Assembly (NCBI RefSeq): GCF_030684895.1
Contig: NZ_JAUXXP010000035.1
Span: 1 to 40,526, forward strand
DNA from: Pseudomonas sp.
GTDB lineage: Bacteria > Pseudomonadota > Gammaproteobacteria > Pseudomonadales > Pseudomonadaceae
Reading direction: 5' to 3'
DNA: 40,526 nt
This document shows, piece by piece, positions 26,019 through 35,485 of the stretch. The position numbers and the translations under genes are program-made. The notes under the pieces were generated by a model. It saw only the letters and a list, made by a program, of their open reading frames with translations. It did not search any database and was not told the origin of the DNA. The stretch's first letter is position 1. Every line of letters begins with the position of its first letter.

Positions 26019-26072
26019 GTGGGAGGGGCTATAGCCGCGACACTGCAATGTCGCGGCTAAAGCCCCTCCCAC
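26019..26072. repeat. GTGGGAGGGGCT-type palindrome between fecR-like and receptor genes
   Basis: Arms 26019-26042 and 26049-26072 are inverted copies (GTGGGAGGGGCT...CGCGACA and its complement) with a 6-base loop. This repeat type is dispersed in Pseudomonas. Sitting between the regulator pair and the receptor, it may attenuate read-through. Confidence 0.8.
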
Positions 26073-26107
26073 GTCCGCCCCTGTCCGCCTGGTTTTTAGG
26101 CGGCCGC

Positions 26108-27061
26108 TTACTGCGCAGCAGGTACAACCTTGGCCCACCAGTTGCCAAAGCGTTCGATTTTCACCGGCAAACTCGGCGGTAGCGCAGCCAGGGCCTTGTC
26201 GCTGTCGTGCAGGGGGAAGCTGCCGCTGATGCGCAGGTCAGCCAGGCTTGGGTCGAGGCCCAGGTAACCGCTGCGGTATTCGCCCAGGGCGTCGAGCAGG
26301 TCGGCCAGGCGCAGGTTGTCGGCTACCAGCATGCCGTGGCTCCAGGCCGCCGCGCTGAGTGGCGCAGGCAGCACGCTGCCAAGGCGCTGGCGCTGCATCA
26401 GCACTTGTTCGCCGCTGTGGATAATCCGTTCGCTGCTGCCTTCGGCCGGGTGTGCGGCGACGGCCGACTGCAGCACGGTGAGGCGCGTGCTGGTGCCTTC
26501 GCGGCGTACCAGAAAGCGCGTGCCGAGGGCGCGCAGGCTGCCGTGTTCGGTGAACACCACAAAGGGCCGCGTATCGCCGTGAGCGGTCTGCACCAGGATT
26601 TCACCGCTGCGCAGGCGCACCGCTCGTTGTGTTTGGCTGAATTCGATATCCACGGCGCTGGCGCTGTTCAGGCGCACCAGGCTGTGGTCGCTGAGCAGCA
26701 GCTCGCGCTGTTCGCCCCGGCCGGTGTGTTCGTCGGCCAGGTAATCGCCGAGCGGGCGCTGTTGCGCCAAGAGGCCGAGCGCCAGCGCGCTGCTCAGCAG
26801 CAGGCCGAGTGCCGTACTGCCCATACGGCGCAGGTTTTTGCTGCGCGCGCTGTGCAGCAAGGCGTGGCGCGCGGGTACGGCGGCGGCCGAAGCCAGGCGG
26901 ATATCCAGGCCATTGAGTTGCTGCCAGACCCGTGCATGTTCGGGGTGCGCCGCCAACCATGCGGTGAACGCGTGCTGCTGTTCGGCGCTGACCGTGCCGG
27001 AGTCGAGGCACAGTTGCCATTCGATGGCGGCATCCAGCACCTGCGCCGATACCGCGCTCAT
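26108..27061 (-). CDS. FecR-family anti-sigma regulator
   Basis: A 317-residue inner-membrane regulator. The N-terminal cytoplasmic domain (about 8-55, AFTAWLAAHPEHARVWQQLNG) binds the sigma factor. A single helix lies near 82-100 (ALGLLLSSALALGLLAQQ). The periplasmic FecR domain (about 110-215, GEILVQTAHGDTRPFVVFT) and an STN-like C terminus (to 317) contact the receptor signalling domain. The ATG overlaps the sigma-gene stop as ATGA (27058-27061), which fixes the start ten codons after an alternative one. Confidence 0.93.
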   Translation of the reverse strand: MSAVSAQVLDAAIEWQLCLDSGTVSAEQQHAFTAWLAAHPEHARVWQQLNGLDIRLASAAAVPARHALLHSARSKNLRRMGSTALGLLLSSALALGLLAQQRPLGDYLADEHTGRGEQRELLLSDHSLVRLNSASAVDIEFSQTQRAVRLRSGEILVQTAHGDTRPFVVFTEHGSLRALGTRFLVRREGTSTRLTVLQSAVAAHPAEGSSERIIHSGEQVLMQRQRLGSVLPAPLSAAAWSHGMLVADNLRLADLLDALGEYRSGYLGLDPSLADLRISGSFPLHDSDKALAALPPSLPVKIERFGNWWAKVVPAAQ

Positions 27062-27576
27062 TGCGGTGCTCCGTAAAGGGCGATGTAGCACTGACGCAGG
27101 CCCTGGGCCAGGTACTGACGCACGCGGGATACTGACACACCCAGGCGCTCGGCGATTTCCGCGTGGCCCATGCCGTCCAGACGGTTATGTAGAAAGGCCG
27201 CGCGGGCGTTGCTCGACAGCTGGCCGAGCAGGCGGTCGATCTCGCGCAGCGCGTCCAGGGCCAGTGCCTGTTCTTCGGCGCTGGGTTGCACGTCCTGTGG
27301 TTGCTGGCCGAGTTCTTCGAGGTAGGCACGTTCCAGCGCGCTGCGGCGGAAGTGGTCGATCAGCAGGCCCTTGGCGATGGTGGTCAGCAGCGCGCGCGGC
27401 TCGCGGGCCTGGTCCAGATCACTGCGCCCGAGCAGGCGGACAAAGGTGTCCTGGCTGAGGTCTTCGGCGCGTTCCGGGCTGTACAGGCTTTTGCGCAGCC
27501 AGCCGAGCAGCCAATCGCGGTGATCGCGATAGAACAGGCCAACACGTTGCTGGTGGGTGGAATCGCCGGCCGACAC
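27058..27576 (-). CDS. FecI-family ECF sigma factor
   Basis: A 172-residue iron-starvation sigma factor. Region 2 carries AEDLSQDTFVRLL and PRALLTTIAKGLLIDHFRR; region 4 carries SNARAAFLHNRLDGMGHAEIAERLGVSVSRVRQYLAQGL. It should direct RNA polymerase to the receptor promoter once FecR releases or activates it. GTG 27576 is chosen: GAGG lies 6 bases upstream and the length is normal. An in-frame ATG at 27624 overlaps a Fur-box-like site, so it is unlikely to be translated. The gene is coupled to the FecR gene by ATGA. Confidence 0.9.
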   Translation of the reverse strand: MSAGDSTHQQRVGLFYRDHRDWLLGWLRKSLYSPERAEDLSQDTFVRLLGRSDLDQAREPRALLTTIAKGLLIDHFRRSALERAYLEELGQQPQDVQPSAEEQALALDALREIDRLLGQLSSNARAAFLHNRLDGMGHAEIAERLGVSVSRVRQYLAQGLRQCYIALYGAPQ

Positions 27577-27608
27577 GCGGACCTCGCAACAGGAGATGGG
27601 AAACAAAT

Positions 27609-27623
27609 CGAGAATTATTCGCA
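27609..27623 (-). promoter_or_regulatory. Fur-box-like operator upstream of the sigma factor
   Basis: On the minus strand TGCGAATAATTCTCG matches the 7-1-7 Fur motif TGATAATNATTATCA at most positions and is itself nearly palindromic around ATAAT. It lies 33-48 bases upstream of the chosen GTG, where a promoter is expected. Iron-dependent repression by Fur is therefore likely. Confidence 0.6.
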
Positions 27624-27783
27624 TATGATGACAGGGCCGCGCCCTACGCTGCAATCAGCCGTTGGGCTGCCGCGATGGGTGGTTGCGCCGCGTCCTGCCT
27701 GCGCCGTGTCATAGATGCAGATCAATAGCCGCTGACCACTGGCGCGCTAGAGTGACCGGCCCTGTTGGCTGAGCGCTTGACCC

Positions 27784-29100
27784 ATGGCATCGACTGCGAA
27801 TTACCCCGAGCTGCTCTCGCCAGCCGGCACCCTGAAAAATATGCGTTACGCCTTCGCCTATGGCGCGGATGCGGTGTACGCCGGGCAGCCGCGCTATAGC
27901 CTGAGGGTGCGCAACAACGAGTTCGACCACGACAACCTTGAGGCGGGTATTCGTGAGGCGCATATCCAGGGCAAGCAGTTCTATGTGGTGGTCAATATCG
28001 CGCCGCATAACGCCAAGCTGAAGACCTTTCTGCGCGATTTGCTGCCGGTGGTGCTGATGGGCCCGGATGCGCTGATCATGTCCGACCCCGGTTTGATCAT
28101 GCTGGTGCGCGAGCACTTTCCGCAGATGCCGATTCACTTGTCGGTGCAGGCCAATGCGGTGAACTGGGCCAGTGTGCAGTTCTGGAAGCAGCAGGGCTTG
28201 AACCGGGTGATTCTGTCGCGCGAGCTGTCACTGGAGGAGATTGCCGAGATCCGCAGCGAAGTGCCGGGCATGCAGCTGGAGGTGTTTGTCCATGGCGCGC
28301 TGTGCATGGCCTACTCCGGGCGCTGCCTGCTGTCGGGCTATATCAACAAGCGCGATCCCAACCAGGGCAGCTGCACCAATGCCTGCCGCTGGCAATATAA
28401 AGCTGAGCAGGCCGGCGAGAACGAGCTGGGCGAGGTGGTGCAGCTGGTCGAACCGACCTTAGGCGTCGGCGCCCCCACCGAGCAGCTGTTTCTGCTGGAA
28501 GACTCCAGCCGCCCAGGCGAGCAGATGGCCGCCTTTGAGGATGAGCACGGCACCTACATCATGAACTCCAAGGACTTGCGCGCGGTGCAGCATGTCGAGC
28601 GCCTGGTGCAGATGGGCGTGCATTCGCTGAAGATCGAGGGCCGCACCAAATCCCACTACTACGTGGCGCGCACTGCTCAGGTGTATCGCAAGGCCATTGA
28701 TGATGCAGTGGCCGGCAAACCTTTCGACAAATCCCTGATGAATACCCTGGAGTCCCTCGCTCATCGCGGCTACACCGAGGGCTTTTTGCGCCGCCATGTG
28801 CACGATGAATATCAGAACTACGAGCGCGGCAGCTCGGTCTCCGAACAGCAGCAGTTTGTTGGTGAGCTGACCGGCGAACGCCGTGGTGAGCTGGCCGAGG
28901 TACGGGTGAAAAACCGCTTTGCCGTCGGCGATGGCCTGGAGCTGATGACGCCCCAGGGCAATCTGCGCTTTAGCCTGCAGCAGCTGGAAAACCGCCAGGG
29001 CCAGGCCGTGGCAGTAGCGCCCGGCGACGGCCATGTGCTGTACCTGCCGGTGCCGCCTGAGGTGCAGCTGGAATATGGCTTGTTGATGAGAAATCTGTAG
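27784..29100 (+). CDS. trhP: U32-family tRNA hydroxylation protein TrhP (YegQ)
   Basis: A 438-residue U32 peptidase-family protein. It begins with the diagnostic ELLSPAGTLKNMRYAFAYGADAVY pattern (around 8-30), followed by a TIM-barrel-like domain and the U32 signature EVFVHGALCMAYSGRC. Four cysteines, C174, C181, C197 and C201, fit an iron-sulfur site. YegQ/TrhP makes 5-hydroxyuridine at wobble U34 of certain tRNAs, probably from prephenate, so it is a tRNA modifier rather than a protease. The start codon has only a weak ribosome site. It is divergent from the sigma-factor gene and converges on the exonuclease. Confidence 0.92.
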   Translation: MASTANYPELLSPAGTLKNMRYAFAYGADAVYAGQPRYSLRVRNNEFDHDNLEAGIREAHIQGKQFYVVVNIAPHNAKLKTFLRDLLPVVLMGPDALIMSDPGLIMLVREHFPQMPIHLSVQANAVNWASVQFWKQQGLNRVILSRELSLEEIAEIRSEVPGMQLEVFVHGALCMAYSGRCLLSGYINKRDPNQGSCTNACRWQYKAEQAGENELGEVVQLVEPTLGVGAPTEQLFLLEDSSRPGEQMAAFEDEHGTYIMNSKDLRAVQHVERLVQMGVHSLKIEGRTKSHYYVARTAQVYRKAIDDAVAGKPFDKSLMNTLESLAHRGYTEGFLRRHVHDEYQNYERGSSVSEQQQFVGELTGERRGELAEVRVKNRFAVGDGLELMTPQGNLRFSLQQLENRQGQAVAVAPGDGHVLYLPVPPEVQLEYGLLMRNL

Positions 29101-29171
29101 GCGCACGCCATGCGTGCGATTCGCGGGCATGGCACTAGGCGTCCCCCCCCCGCTCCTACGGGGTGCTGCCC

Positions 29172-29876
29172 TTACATCGAATGCGCGCGCTGACGACGGC
29201 GGCTGTTGAGTTGCTGCAGCAGTGCCGGCAGGTTATCGAGCTGCTGCTGGCGCGCCTTGCTGAACAGAATCAGCGCCAGCTCGGCAGTCACTAAGGCGTC
29301 GGCGCTGGCGTGGTGACGCTGCTGCACTTGCAGGCCGAAATGCTGCGTCCAGTCGTCCAGCCCGGCGTGGGGCAGATTGGCTTTGGGGCAGACCAGCGGG
29401 GCGATCTCGGCGACATCGAAGAAGGCATGGCGCAAGCGATAGCCCAGGCTCTGCTTGAGCGCGCGGGCGAGCATGCGCTGGTCGAACTCGGCGTGGAACG
29501 CCAGCAGCGGGCTGTCACCGACAAACTCCATAAAGCCCAGCAGCGCTTCGGCCGGCTCCTCGCCATTGGCGATCTCGCTGGGCGCGATGCCGTGGATCAG
29601 GGTGCTGGCGCTGGCCTGATGATCCAGGCGCTGCAGGGTGCATTCAAACTGCTGGCTCAGGTCGATGGCGCCGTTGTCGATCACCACCGCGCCGATCGAC
29701 AGCACCTGATCGCGGCGCATATTCAGCCCGCTGGTTTCCAGATCGAGGATGACGAAGCGCTGCTGGTGCAGTGAACGCTCATCGAGTGCGCAGGGCTCGG
29801 CCAGCTTGCCGCGCCGCTGCAGTTGCAGTTGGGTCAGCGCCGGGCCGCGCCCGCTAAACCAGGTGAACTTGCTCAT
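29172..29876 (-). CDS. DnaQ-like 3'-5' exonuclease
   Basis: A 234-residue DEDDh exonuclease. Motif ExoI is D45 and E47 (FVILDLETSG), ExoII D132 (LLAFHAEFDQRM) and ExoIII H188 and D193 (RHHASADALVTAEL). All metal-binding residues are present. It is not PolC epsilon: it lacks the family's C-terminal polymerase-binding tail and sits with a DUF294 gene. Its ATG overlaps the DUF294 stop as ATGA, so the two are co-translated. This pair often accompanies a DUF4212/sodium symporter. Confidence 0.9.
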   Translation of the reverse strand: MSKFTWFSGRGPALTQLQLQRRGKLAEPCALDERSLHQQRFVILDLETSGLNMRRDQVLSIGAVVIDNGAIDLSQQFECTLQRLDHQASASTLIHGIAPSEIANGEEPAEALLGFMEFVGDSPLLAFHAEFDQRMLARALKQSLGYRLRHAFFDVAEIAPLVCPKANLPHAGLDDWTQHFGLQVQQRHHASADALVTAELALILFSKARQQQLDNLPALLQQLNSRRRQRAHSM

Positions 29877-31804
29877 AGTTGATACCTCACAGCCAGGCTG
29901 CTCTGCAGCCGCTGCGCCTGGCGGAAGGACTCGCGCAGGATGCGTCGGTCGAGGTGATTGAGATTATCGGGGTCGACCCGGTTGGAGTAGGGCAGGCCGC
30001 TGCGTGCCTGCAACTGGTGCTGTTGCATACGCGCCTGCTGGATGTAGTGGTAGGCCTCTTCATAGGCCGCGCCATCCTGGGTTTCGATCACCCCTTGCTG
30101 GGTCAGCGCGCGCAGGCGCTCCAGGGTGTTGCAGACGTCCACGCCATGGGCCAGAGCGAGCAGGCGGGCGCCGTCGACAAAGGGCGTGAGGCCTTGCACC
30201 TTGAGGTCCAGGGTGTCTTTCTCGGCACCTTTGCGCGCCACTACAAAATCGCGAAACACCCCAACTGGCGGGCGCTGGCGCAGGGCGTTCTCGGCCAGCA
30301 TGCGCTGGAACAGGCTATTGCCGGCGACCTGCTGCAGCAGACCCTGGCGCAGCTGCTCGCAGCCCTCGATCTCGCCCCATACCGCACGCAGATCGAAGTA
30401 GATGCTCGACGCCAGCAGATTCTCCGGGGTGGCTTCCTGGACAAAGCTGCTGAAGCGCCGCGACCACTCCTGGCGCGACAGGCACAGCTCGGGGTTGCCG
30501 GCCATGATATTGCCCTTGCACAGGGTAAAGTCGCACTGCGCCAGGCGTAGGTTGATCTCATGCGCCAGCGGCAGCAGGCGGCCGCGAATGGCGGCGGCCT
30601 CGGTGGCGTCAGCGGCCTCGAAGAGGATGCCGTTGTCCTGGTCGGTGTACAGGGTTTGCTCGCTACGGCCCTCGCTGCCGAACACCAGCCAGGTGAATGG
30701 CACGCCAGGGTCACCGAGGTCTTCCAGGGTCAGTTCGATCACCCGGCAGACGGTGTGGTCGTTGAGCAGGGTGATCAGCTGGGTGATCTGCGTCGAGCTG
30801 GCACCGTGGGCGAGCATGCTGTCGACTAGCTGGCGCACATCGCTGCGCAGCGCCGCCAGGGTTTCCACCCGACCGGCGTGGCGAATGGTGCGCGCCAGGT
30901 GCACCAGATCGACCCGCTGCAGGCTGAACAGATCACGCTCGGAAATCACCCCGCACAGCCGGCCCTGTTCGACCAGGCAGACGTGAGCGATATGCCGCTC
31001 GGTCATGGCCATCGCTGCATCGAAGGCGCTGGCATCCGGTGGCAGATGGAAGGGTGATTGGGTCATCAGGCGGTCGATGGGCTGGGTCAGGTCGACGCCA
31101 TCGGCCACCACGCGGCGCAGGTCACGCAGGGTGAAAATGCCCAGCGGTTTCTGCGCCGGGTCGACAATCACGATGCTGCCGACCTGCTGCTCGTGCATCA
31201 GTTTGACCGCATCGCGCAGCGGCATGTCAGGGGCGCAGCTGATCGGGGTGCGCATGGCCAGTTGGCCGAGGCGGGTGTCGAGGGAATATTGCGCGCCGAG
31301 GGTTTCCACCGCGCGCATCTGCACCTGCTGGTTGACCTGATCGAGCAGGCTGCTGACCCCGCGCAGAGCAAAGTCGCGCAGCGGGTTGGACAGCGAGAAC
31401 AGTTTGATAAAGGCCGGCTTGTTCAGCAGCAGGCAGAAGGTGTCTTCGGCGGCCAGGTGTTCGGTGCGGGTGGCGCGCTCGCCAATCAACGCGGCCAGCG
31501 GGAAGCATTCGCCAGTGGTGATCTCGAAGGTGGTTTCTGTGCCGCGCCTTGCCGAGTGAGGGCGCTCGCCGTGCACGCGGCCCTGTTTAACGATAAAGAA
31601 GTACTCAACCGGGCCGTCAGTCGGCTTGATGATGGTTTCACCTTCGCCATAAAACCGCAGCTGACAGTTCTCCACCAGATACGCCAAGTGGGCGGCATCC
31701 ATCTGGTTGAACGGCGGGAATTTCTGCAAAAAGGCCATGGTGCCATGGATGTTCTGCAGCACAGCCGTCTTGCCTGCCTGGGCGATTGCGTCTGCGCTGC
31801 TCAT
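29873..31804 (-). CDS. cNMP-binding / CBS / DUF294 nucleotidyltransferase-like protein
   Basis: A 643-residue cytoplasmic regulatory protein with four parts. An N-terminal cyclic-nucleotide-binding fold (about 25-150) is followed by two CBS motifs (about 180-300, for example QQVGSIVIVDPAQKPLGIF). A DUF294 nucleotidyltransferase domain (about 340-480) has GSEGRSEQTLYTDQDN near 376-391, whose acidic residues match the GlnD-like metal site. A C-terminal DUF294_C helical domain extends to 643. GlnD-like proteins uridylylate partners; the target here is unknown. GAGG lies 7 bases before the ATG. Link to acetate control is inferred from gene neighbourhood. Confidence 0.9.
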   Translation of the reverse strand: MSSADAIAQAGKTAVLQNIHGTMAFLQKFPPFNQMDAAHLAYLVENCQLRFYGEGETIIKPTDGPVEYFFIVKQGRVHGERPHSARRGTETTFEITTGECFPLAALIGERATRTEHLAAEDTFCLLLNKPAFIKLFSLSNPLRDFALRGVSSLLDQVNQQVQMRAVETLGAQYSLDTRLGQLAMRTPISCAPDMPLRDAVKLMHEQQVGSIVIVDPAQKPLGIFTLRDLRRVVADGVDLTQPIDRLMTQSPFHLPPDASAFDAAMAMTERHIAHVCLVEQGRLCGVISERDLFSLQRVDLVHLARTIRHAGRVETLAALRSDVRQLVDSMLAHGASSTQITQLITLLNDHTVCRVIELTLEDLGDPGVPFTWLVFGSEGRSEQTLYTDQDNGILFEAADATEAAAIRGRLLPLAHEINLRLAQCDFTLCKGNIMAGNPELCLSRQEWSRRFSSFVQEATPENLLASSIYFDLRAVWGEIEGCEQLRQGLLQQVAGNSLFQRMLAENALRQRPPVGVFRDFVVARKGAEKDTLDLKVQGLTPFVDGARLLALAHGVDVCNTLERLRALTQQGVIETQDGAAYEEAYHYIQQARMQQHQLQARSGLPYSNRVDPDNLNHLDRRILRESFRQAQRLQSSLAVRYQL

Positions 31805-31928
31805 GGGCGGCCTCGGGGGTTGGCTATATAGGCATGATCGGCCTTTGCTGTCGCACGAGCCATTGGACGTAAGTCTAGACGGCAGGCTCCGCCTGGAGTG
31901 GCCAGTTGTTGGGTACTTGTGCGCAATA

Positions 31929-31954
31929 AAAAACCGCCCCGAAGGGCGGTTTTT
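31929..31954 (-). terminator. Terminator after glcB
   Basis: AAAAACCGCCC pairs perfectly with GGGCGGTTTTT (11 bp, loop CGAA), with T-tracts on both strands. It is 20 bases past the glcB stop on the minus strand and may work in both directions. Confidence 0.92.
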
Positions 31955-31973
31955 ATGTGGCTACAGCTGCGGG

Positions 31974-34151
31974 TTACAGGCCGTTGGCGGCTTTGAACTC
32001 GCGGCGGCGGCGGTGCAGGACTGGCTCGGTGTAGCCGTTCGGCTGCTTGGCGCCTTCGACTACCAGCTCCAGGGCAGCCTGGAAGGCGATGTTGCTGTCG
32101 AAGTTCGGTGCCAGCGGACGGTACAGCGGGTCAGCCGCGTTCTGACGGTCAACCACCGGAGCCATGCGCTTGAGGCTGGCAACGATCTGCTCTTCAGTGG
32201 CGATGCCATGACGCAGCCAGTTGGCCAGCAGCTGGCTGGAGATGCGCAGGGTAGCGCGGTCTTCCATCAGGCCGACGTCATTGATATCCGGCACCTTGGA
32301 GCAGCCGACGCCCTGGTCGATCCAGCGCACGACATAACCGAGGATGCCCTGCGAGTTGTTGTCCAGTTCGTTCTGGATCTCGTCAGCCGACCAGTTGGTG
32401 TCCTTGGCCAGCGGAATGCTCAGGATGTCGTCGATGGACGCGCGGGCGCGTTGGGCCAGTTCGGCCTGACGGGCGAACACGTCGACCTTGTGGTAATGCA
32501 GCGCGTGCAGCGCAGCGGCGGTCGGCGACGGCACCCAGGCGGTGTTGGCACCGGCCAGCGGGTGAGCGATCTTCTGCTCCAACATACCAGCCATCAGGTC
32601 GGGCATGGCCCACATGCCTTTACCGATCTGCGCGCGACCTTGCAGGCCGGTGGCCAGGCCGATGTCGACGTTCCAGTTCTCGTAGGCGCTGATCCACTTC
32701 TCGGACTTCATGGCGGCTTTACGTACCACGGCGCCAGCTTCCATGGAGGTGTGGATTTCGTCACCGGTGCGGTCGAGGAAGCCGGTGTTGATAAACACCA
32801 CGCGCTCGCTGGCGGCCTTGATACAGGCTTTCAGGTTGACGGTGGTGCGGCGCTCTTCGTCCATGATGCCGACTTTCAGCGTGTTGCGAGCCAGGCCAAG
32901 GACATCTTCAACGCGACCGAAAATTTCGGTGGTAAAAGCTACTTCTTCTGGGCCGTGCATCTTCGGTTTAACAATGTAGACCGAACCGGTGCGAGTGTTC
33001 TTGCGGCTGGTGTTGCCATTCAGGTTGTGGATGGCGATCAGGCTGGTGAACAGCGCGTCCTGAATGCCTTCCGGGATTTCGTTGCCCTGGGCATCGAGGA
33101 TCGCCGGGTTGGTCATCAGATGGCCGACGTTACGCACGAACAGCAGGCTGCGACCGTGCAGGGTCAGCTCGCTACCGTCGGTTTTGGTGTAGACGCGATC
33201 CGGGTTCATGGTGCGGGTGAAGGTCTGGCCGCCTTTGACCACTTCTTCCGCCAGGTCGCCCTTCATCAGGCCGAGCCAGTTCTTGTAGATCACCACTTTG
33301 TCGTCGGCATCGACGGCGGCGACCGAGTCTTCGCAGTCCATGATGGTGGTCAGCGCAGCTTCCATCAGCACGTCTTTAACGCCAGCGGCGTCGGTCTGGC
33401 CGACCGGGGTGTTGGCGTCGATCTGAATTTCGAAATGCAGGCCGTTGTGCTTGAGCAGTACGGCGATAGGCGCGTCGCTTGCGCCCTGGAAACCAACCAG
33501 TTGTGCGTCGTCACGCAGGCCGCTGTTGCTGCCGCCTTTGAGGCTGACAACCAGCTTGCCGGCTTCGATGCGGTAACCGGTGGAATCGACGTGGGAGCCA
33601 GCAGCCAGCGGCGCGGCTTCGTCGAGGAAGGCGCGGGCGAAGGCAATCACCTTGTCGCCGCGAACCTTGTTGTAGCCGCGGCCTTTCTCGGCGCCGCCTT
33701 CTTCGCTGATCACGTCAGTACCGTACAGGGCATCGTACAGCGAGCCCCAGCGGGCGTTGGAGGCGTTGAGGGCAAAGCGCGCATTCATAACCGGCACTAC
33801 CAGCTGCGGGCCTGCCAGACGGGCGATTTCTTCGTCGACGTTCTGGGTGGTGGCCTGGAAGTCAGCTGGCTCTGGTAGCAGGTAGCCGATTTCCTGAAGG
33901 AAGGCTTTATAAGCTGCTGCGTCATGCGCTTGGCCAGCGCGGGCTTGATGCCAGCCGTCAATCTGCGCCTGAATCGCATCGCGTTTGGCGAGCAGCGCAC
34001 GATTTTTCGGGGCCAGGTCATTGATGACCGCTTCGGCACCCGCCCAGAACGTTTCGGCAGTAATGCCGGTACCGGGGATGGCTTCGTTATTCACGAAGTC
34101 GAACAGCACTTTGGCAACCTGCAGGCTGCCTACTTGAACGCGTTCAGTCAT
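31974..34151 (-). CDS. glcB: Malate synthase G
   Basis: A 725-residue enzyme, the standard length, joining glyoxylate and acetyl-CoA to malate in the cytoplasm. Signatures are the TIM-barrel segment [19 protein letters not shown], the metal-binding region [17 protein letters not shown] with [21 protein letters not shown], and the C-terminal block [14 protein letters not shown]. The start [14 protein letters not shown] at 34151 has GAGG upstream at 6 bases; a Met four codons earlier is less likely. It is monocistronic between a strong terminator and a 299-bp divergent promoter region. It completes the glyoxylate bypass for C2 growth. Confidence 0.97.
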   Translation of the reverse strand: MTERVQVGSLQVAKVLFDFVNNEAIPGTGITAETFWAGAEAVINDLAPKNRALLAKRDAIQAQIDGWHQARAGQAHDAAAYKAFLQEIGYLLPEPADFQATTQNVDEEIARLAGPQLVVPVMNARFALNASNARWGSLYDALYGTDVISEEGGAEKGRGYNKVRGDKVIAFARAFLDEAAPLAAGSHVDSTGYRIEAGKLVVSLKGGSNSGLRDDAQLVGFQGASDAPIAVLLKHNGLHFEIQIDANTPVGQTDAAGVKDVLMEAALTTIMDCEDSVAAVDADDKVVIYKNWLGLMKGDLAEEVVKGGQTFTRTMNPDRVYTKTDGSELTLHGRSLLFVRNVGHLMTNPAILDAQGNEIPEGIQDALFTSLIAIHNLNGNTSRKNTRTGSVYIVKPKMHGPEEVAFTTEIFGRVEDVLGLARNTLKVGIMDEERRTTVNLKACIKAASERVVFINTGFLDRTGDEIHTSMEAGAVVRKAAMKSEKWISAYENWNVDIGLATGLQGRAQIGKGMWAMPDLMAGMLEQKIAHPLAGANTAWVPSPTAAALHALHYHKVDVFARQAELAQRARASIDDILSIPLAKDTNWSADEIQNELDNNSQGILGYVVRWIDQGVGCSKVPDINDVGLMEDRATLRISSQLLANWLRHGIATEEQIVASLKRMAPVVDRQNAADPLYRPLAPNFDSNIAFQAALELVVEGAKQPNGYTEPVLHRRRREFKAANGL

Positions 34152-34450
34152 CACTTGCCTCACTCTGCTCAGCTCTACTCAATAGCCGCGTCGGACATGG
34201 GAAATACGTCATGTAGTCCGAGGCGCGGCATACTACATCAAGATCCGGGGAAAATCAGTGGGTGCGCGTCGCTCTGCGACCAAGAAGTGCTTTGCAGTCA
34301 CTGTGTGTGGCGTATTGTCGCGGTAAACTTTGAATATTGTTTCATAAAAGTTAAAAAACAGTACACAGTTTATTGCGCGTGTTTCTCGATCTACTGCTAT
34401 AGACGCGCCTGCCTATACTGCTGCTCCACCGTTTATGGAGAGTGATCACC
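34152..34450. promoter_or_regulatory. Divergent promoter region between glcB and the GNAT gene
   Basis: 299 bp with no coding gene. It shifts from GC-rich near glcB to AT-rich at 34320-34380 (CATAAAAGTTAAAAAACAGTAC), a likely promoter region for one or both genes. No operator was identified with confidence. Confidence 0.45.
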
Positions 34451-34897
34451 ATGCATATACAGGCAGCCACTGCCGTGGATCTGGATGAGCTGGCCGAGCT
34501 GTTTGGCGCCTATCTGCGCTTCTATGAGGCGGCCAAGCCTCAGCCGCAGGTGCGGGACTTCCTCGCCGCGCGCCTGCGCAACAGTGATTCGACCATCCTG
34601 CTGGCGCGCGATAAGCAAGGTGTGGCATTGGGCTTCGTCCAGCTCTATGCCTTTTTCTCTTCGCTGGCACTACAGCCGGCCTGGCTGCTGAGTGACCTGT
34701 ATGTCAGCGAGCAGGCGCGCCGCCAGGGTGTTGGTGAGGCGTTGATGAACGCTGCTCGCGCCCATGCCGAAGCTACTGGCGCATGCGGTTTGCAGTTGGA
34801 GACGGCAAAGAGCAATCTGCCAGGACAAGCCCTCTACGAACGCCTGGGTTATGTGCGTGATGAGGTGTTTTATACCTATTGGCTGGCGCTCAAATAA
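34451..34897 (+). CDS. GNAT-family N-acetyltransferase
   Basis: A 148-residue acetyltransferase with the GNAT fold. The acetyl-CoA binding motif A is near 85-105 (LYVSEQARRQGVGEALMNAA; R-x-x-G-x-G/A type), and the C-terminal NLPGQALYERLGYVRDE motif follows. The substrate is unknown. ATG 34451 is used; GTG at 34442 would sit only one base after the GGAG. The GcvR-like gene follows after 21 bp and may be co-transcribed. Confidence 0.88.
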   Translation: MHIQAATAVDLDELAELFGAYLRFYEAAKPQPQVRDFLAARLRNSDSTILLARDKQGVALGFVQLYAFFSSLALQPAWLLSDLYVSEQARRQGVGEALMNAARAHAEATGACGLQLETAKSNLPGQALYERLGYVRDEVFYTYWLALK

Positions 34898-34918
34898 GCC
34901 TCGTATAAGGAGTTGTTT

Positions 34919-35437
34919 ATGGATCATCTGGTATTGACGGTTATTGCCCAGGATCAGCCGGGGCTGGTCGAGCGCATCGCCCAGTGCATCAGCGAGCACG
35001 GCGGTAACTGGCTGGAGAGCCGTATGTCGCGTATGGCTGGGCAGTTCGCCGGAATCCTGCGCGTTGATGTGCCGCTGGATGCGCATGCCGGCCTGGTCAC
35101 TGCGCTGGAGGAATTGCAGGGCCATGGCATTCGCGTGCAGATCGCCGCTGGCGGCACCGAGCCGGTAACGGTTTGGCAGGCCATTCGCCTGGAGCTGGTG
35201 GGCAATGATCGCCCGGGTATCGTGCGCGATATCACCCGCCTGCTCAGCAGCCATGGGGTCAACCTGGAAAGCCTGAACACCGAAGTGGTGCCGGCGCCTA
35301 TGAGTGGCGAACTGCTGTTCCAGGCCCAGGCGGTGTTGGGCGTGCCGCAGAGTCTGAGCCTGGAGCAGTTGCAGACCCATCTGGAAACCCTGGCGGATGA
35401 TCTGATGGTGGAGCTAAAACTGCAGGTTGAAGACTAG
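34919..35437 (+). CDS. GcvR-like ACT-domain regulatory protein
   Basis: A 172-residue protein of two ACT domains, about 3-80 (VLTVIAQDQPGLVERIAQC) and about 90-165 (RLELVGNDRPGIVRDITRLL). This is the architecture of GcvR, the glycine-cleavage repressor accessory protein, and of related amino-acid-sensing regulators; it has no DNA-binding domain, so it must act through a partner. AAGGAG (34907-34912) lies 6 bases before the ATG. Its stop is just 7 bases before the first DnaA-box-like sequence. Confidence 0.85.
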   Translation: MDHLVLTVIAQDQPGLVERIAQCISEHGGNWLESRMSRMAGQFAGILRVDVPLDAHAGLVTALEELQGHGIRVQIAAGGTEPVTVWQAIRLELVGNDRPGIVRDITRLLSSHGVNLESLNTEVVPAPMSGELLFQAQAVLGVPQSLSLEQLQTHLETLADDLMVELKLQVED

Positions 35438-35485
35438 GCGGCTTTATCCACGATCCATGTGGATAACTCTGTGCGTAGCATGAGG

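Noticed and set aside
29143..29151. Run of nine C between trhP and the exonuclease gene
   Set aside because: Phase variation was considered, but the tract lies between converging genes outside any frame or promoter.
31707..33878. Open frame of 723 codons on the plus strand
   Set aside because: It lies opposite glcB and the DUF294 start. Malate synthase G is complete and clear on the minus strand, so this is a codon-bias shadow despite its length.
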